Shown here piece after piece: positions 61,463 through 64,000 of a DNA stretch of 64,000 nt. Numbering within the stretch: position 1 is the first letter of the stretch; the number at the start of each line of letters is the position of its first letter. The position numbers and the translations under genes were made by a program. The stretch spans positions 1-64,000 of the forward strand of contig JAJDTL010000024.1 of NCBI GenBank assembly GCA_022827195.1. The letters are read 5' to 3'. The notes under the pieces are model-generated. The model saw only the letters and a program-made list of their open reading frames with translations, had not been told where the DNA came from and made no database searches. The DNA comes from Caldilineaceae bacterium. Lineage in GTDB: Bacteria > Chloroflexota > Anaerolineae > Caldilineales > Caldilineaceae.

Positions 61463-63658
61463 ATGGCGGCCAGAAGCAGGCGTCAGAAGTGCCATAGGCA
61501 ACCGCTTTGGTTGGGCGGCGGTCCGTCCAAGGTTATCACGACGATTATCATCTTATTGGGAGCTGTGACGCTTGATACCTCGCAAGCTCATGCGCAGGGA
61601 CCGCTTCAGCCCTATGATAACTTCACGCTGGACCATGCGGGCCGCCCGGTCCCGATTCCGGCTCCCTACGTCCTTGAACGCATTATCGACGGAGTGTCGC
61701 TGGGGATCGGCGATTTCGCCAGCCCGGGCGATGTTTTCAGCGACCGCGCGACGGGCCATCTCTACATTGTGGACACCGGCAACAACCGTATCGTTGAACT
61801 CTCTCCCGACTGGACCGTGGTCCGCCAGTTTGGCCCGGAGCTCGGTTTGGATGCGCCGCAGGGAATCTATCGCGACCCAGTCGACAGTACCTTCTGGATA
61901 GCCGATACGGGCAATGTTCGCATCGTCCATGTCGGCGATGACGGCCAGTTCATTCAGGAGTTCAGGACACCGCAGAGCGATGTGCTGGCGTCGATTCGGA
62001 CGGCCGGTCCCACCAAGGTCCTCAAAGACCGCCGAGGTTATATCTATTTTCTGGAGGGCTCGGGAGCCGGCATGATCATCATGGACCTCCAGAACCAGTT
62101 TCGAGGGTTCTTTGGCACCAATCATATCGGCTTCAGCCTGCGCTGGCTCTGGGCCCGCTATCTGACCACAGAGGAGCAGCGAAACAAGCTGCTGCTGGCG
62201 CGGCCCACAGCTCACACCGACATGTACCTGGCCGCCGATGGTTTCATCTATACCTGTGCCGCAGGCGAAGAACGTGAACAGATTCAGAAGCTCAGTCCCG
62301 TCGGTGTCAATGTCTTTGTGGAAAAGGGCCTCGAACGCAAGCTCTATCAGAACAAGCGCTTCGGCGAGCGGCGGCGAGCCTGGGATCCCCCGTTCCTGTA
62401 CGTTTCGATCACTGTCAGCGATGACGGAATCGTCACGGCGCTTGAGCAGACCACCGGGCGTCTCTACCAATTTGACCAGGACCGTAATCTGCTCATGGCG
62501 TTCGGCAAGCGAGGAAGGGGCCCTGCCGCCTTCGGGCTGCCCAATCAGGTTGAGACGGACAGCCGCGGTTTTCTCTATGTGGCGGACAGCGCGCGTTCGG
62601 TCATTCACGTCTTACGTCCGACACGTTTCACGCAGCTTGTTCATGAGGCCAGCGCACTGCAATTCAATGGGCAATATGAGCGGGCGGCCGACACGTGGCA
62701 AGCGGTGCTGCACCTGGCTTCCAACTACCTGCGGGCGCACAGCGGTATCGGCAGAGCGCGCTTTCAGCAGCAGCATTGGCAAGCGGCGATGGACAGGTAT
62801 ACGCTTGCCGGCGACCAACTGGGCTATTCGGAGGCCTTTGTCGAACACAGGCAGGAGCTGCTGCGCCGCTATTTCGGCTGGATAACCAGCGGCACGTTTC
62901 TGGCTCTTCTCGGTATCCTCGGATGGCCCACGATTGCCCGGCGTGAGCGACGCGACTCTGCCATTGCGCCGGTCCGAGAACGGGAGCTGCCGGCCGTTGT
63001 CGGCATTCTCGTGCGCCCGGTCGAGACGCTGGAACGGGTGGCGCAAGGCAGTTCGCTGTGGCCGGTTCTGCTCTTGTTGGCGGCGGCGGGACTGGCGCGT
63101 GTCGTCAGCCTCTCACTGATCGCTTTCCATATGCGGGCGACACCCTTGGTTGGCTCGATTCTGGATTGGCTGCGACTGTACCGGCCTGTCGCTGCCTCAC
63201 TACTGCCCGAGCTGCGCTGGGAAGATGCCAAGATCTATCTGGAGTTTCTGCGGATAGGCATACCATGGGGGCTTTGGACGCTGGCGAATTTCGGGGTTGC
63301 AACCCTCTTCGACGGCGAGGGAACGGCACGCGGTGTAGCTCGCACCACGGCATTGTGCCTTGTTCCCTACATATTGCTGGCCGTGCCCATCGCATTGTTG
63401 AGCCACGTGCTGATGGCCGGCGAACGCGGCCTTTACGAGACCTTGTGGAGCCTTACCTACTATTGGGTCCTGTTGTTGCTGATCCTGCAGCTGCGTACAG
63501 TCCACAGCTACACCTGGCGCCAGACCGCGCGCGTTGGAATGGTAATCATCTTTGGGGTCGTCGTGCTCAGCGGCGCGACTGTGATGTTCGGCATATTGGG
63601 GGCCGAGGCATTGAGAGCAGTCGGAGATGTGATTTATGACATTGTTCGCCTCTTCTGA
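61463..63658 (+). CDS. NHL-repeat / TPR-like / Yip1 membrane protein
   Basis: A 731-residue protein. A signal/membrane segment (VITTIIILLGAVTL) precedes an NHL-type propeller (YIVDTGNNRIVELS, WIADTGNVRIVHV, LYVADSARSVIHVL) up to about residue 390. A short TPR-like helical part (NGQYERAADTWQAVL) follows. The last ~270 residues hold several membrane helices of the Yip1 type, including FDGEGTARGVARTTALCLVP. Such proteins are, as I recall, often encoded beside sugar importers and DUF5696 proteins. The ribosome site is weak (GGAG 11 bases upstream). Confidence 0.82.
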   Translation: MAARSRRQKCHRQPLWLGGGPSKVITTIIILLGAVTLDTSQAHAQGPLQPYDNFTLDHAGRPVPIPAPYVLERIIDGVSLGIGDFASPGDVFSDRATGHLYIVDTGNNRIVELSPDWTVVRQFGPELGLDAPQGIYRDPVDSTFWIADTGNVRIVHVGDDGQFIQEFRTPQSDVLASIRTAGPTKVLKDRRGYIYFLEGSGAGMIIMDLQNQFRGFFGTNHIGFSLRWLWARYLTTEEQRNKLLLARPTAHTDMYLAADGFIYTCAAGEEREQIQKLSPVGVNVFVEKGLERKLYQNKRFGERRRAWDPPFLYVSITVSDDGIVTALEQTTGRLYQFDQDRNLLMAFGKRGRGPAAFGLPNQVETDSRGFLYVADSARSVIHVLRPTRFTQLVHEASALQFNGQYERAADTWQAVLHLASNYLRAHSGIGRARFQQQHWQAAMDRYTLAGDQLGYSEAFVEHRQELLRRYFGWITSGTFLALLGILGWPTIARRERRDSAIAPVRERELPAVVGILVRPVETLERVAQGSSLWPVLLLLAAAGLARVVSLSLIAFHMRATPLVGSILDWLRLYRPVAASLLPELRWEDAKIYLEFLRIGIPWGLWTLANFGVATLFDGEGTARGVARTTALCLVPYILLAVPIALLSHVLMAGERGLYETLWSLTYYWVLLLLILQLRTVHSYTWRQTARVGMVIIFGVVVLSGATVMFGILGAEALRAVGDVIYDIVRLF

Positions 63659-63681
63659 GCCGGGTAGGCTGGAGGAATTAC

Positions 63682-64000
63682 ATGCCTGCTGAAGGACGTC
63701 CTGATCGCCGGCATATTCCTCTCGCTGCCAGGCATCTGTTGATCGTCTTCGTCCTCGTCCTCGTCCTGACCGTTCCCCTCCCCGCCGCGGCCGAGGAAGC
63801 GAATCCTCTTTCCGAGGTCCGCTCGGTCGTAGAGAGTGTGCCTCCCGGCTACGAATTGATGGCCACAAGCACTCATCTGTCACTCTACATGGACGAATCC
63901 ACCGGTCACCTGGCGATCCGTGACCGGCGGGCCGGCCGCGTCTGGCTGACCACGCCCGCACTGCCGAGCGACACTGACATCGCCAGGAACGTCCTGCGTA
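63682..64000 (+). CDS. DUF5696-like exported protein, cut by the window end
   Basis: The ATG at 63682 follows GGCTGGAGGAA. The first 106 codons are open to the right edge. A signal peptide (HLLIVFVLVLVLTVPLPAAA) is followed by PPGYELMATSTHLSLYMDES and DRRAGRVWLTTP, resembling the start of DUF5696 proteins (YxLxxxxDxxxLYLxxxT...GxVW). It lies 23 bases after the NHL/Yip1 gene, so the two form an operon. The rest of the protein is outside the window. Confidence 0.65.
   Translation, partial: MPAEGRPDRRHIPLAARHLLIVFVLVLVLTVPLPAAAEEANPLSEVRSVVESVPPGYELMATSTHLSLYMDESTGHLAIRDRRAGRVWLTTPALPSDTDIARNVLR

Overview
The window is GC-rich bacterial DNA that looks like a member of the Chloroflexota, most likely a Caldilineaceae/Anaerolineae-type organism. 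The clues are Tat-type lipoprotein solute-binding proteins whose mature ends begin with Cys-Ala and Ala/Pro/Glu-rich linkers, a Thr-Pro-rich wall-spanning stalk protein, many sugar and peptide importers without their own ATPases, and many phytanoyl-CoA-dioxygenase-like (PhyH) genes. This placement is inferred from sequence style; no rRNA or tRNA gene is present to confirm it.

Layout. 1-4030: a 47-bp tandem repeat array, then a surface beta-propeller/Thr-Pro stalk protein overlapping murE by four bases. 4030-9090: a lipoprotein built from three two-part repeats, a small Cys-rich protein and a decayed RelE/HTH toxin-antitoxin pair. 9095-17640: a carbohydrate ABC importer (two binding proteins, two permeases), a sulfatase and a PHP-type metallohydrolase, ending in a relic copy of the sulfatase tail. 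17800-24065: a catabolic cluster (SDR, zinc alcohol dehydrogenase, BKACE/DUF849, sarcosine-oxidase-like flavoenzyme, M19 dipeptidase-like) with two small coiled-coil/membrane proteins. 24087-30073 (minus strand): a peptide-type ABC importer followed by two tandem sialidase-like propeller genes. 30712-36328: PhyH, Gfo/Idh/MocA, PIG-L, cysteine hydrolase, PhyH, PhyH. 36701-43604: a second carbohydrate importer followed by a divergent GroEL paralogue, a BNR propeller and another PhyH. 43788-50710: a DUF433/PIN-like pair, a cytochrome P450, a second peptide-type importer and a long PhyH. 51203-57487: a third carbohydrate importer with a duplicated binding protein and duplicated promoter/leader, then a sixth PhyH. 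57488-64000: three xylose-isomerase-like TIM barrels (one apparently a pseudoenzyme, two with a C-terminal Cys knuckle), an NHL/Yip1 membrane protein and the start of a DUF5696-like protein.

How it works together. The window encodes five ABC importers but no nucleotide-binding subunit, so these importers presumably share ATPases encoded elsewhere. Each import module is joined to oxidative or hydrolytic enzymes (PhyH oxygenases, P450, dehydrogenases, sulfatase, deacetylase, isomerases), which suggests uptake and stepwise breakdown of decorated carbohydrates, small amines and peptides. Strong promoters, most with an extended -10 element (TGnTANNNT), precede several importer operons by 200-300 bases, so long 5' leaders are a recurring theme.
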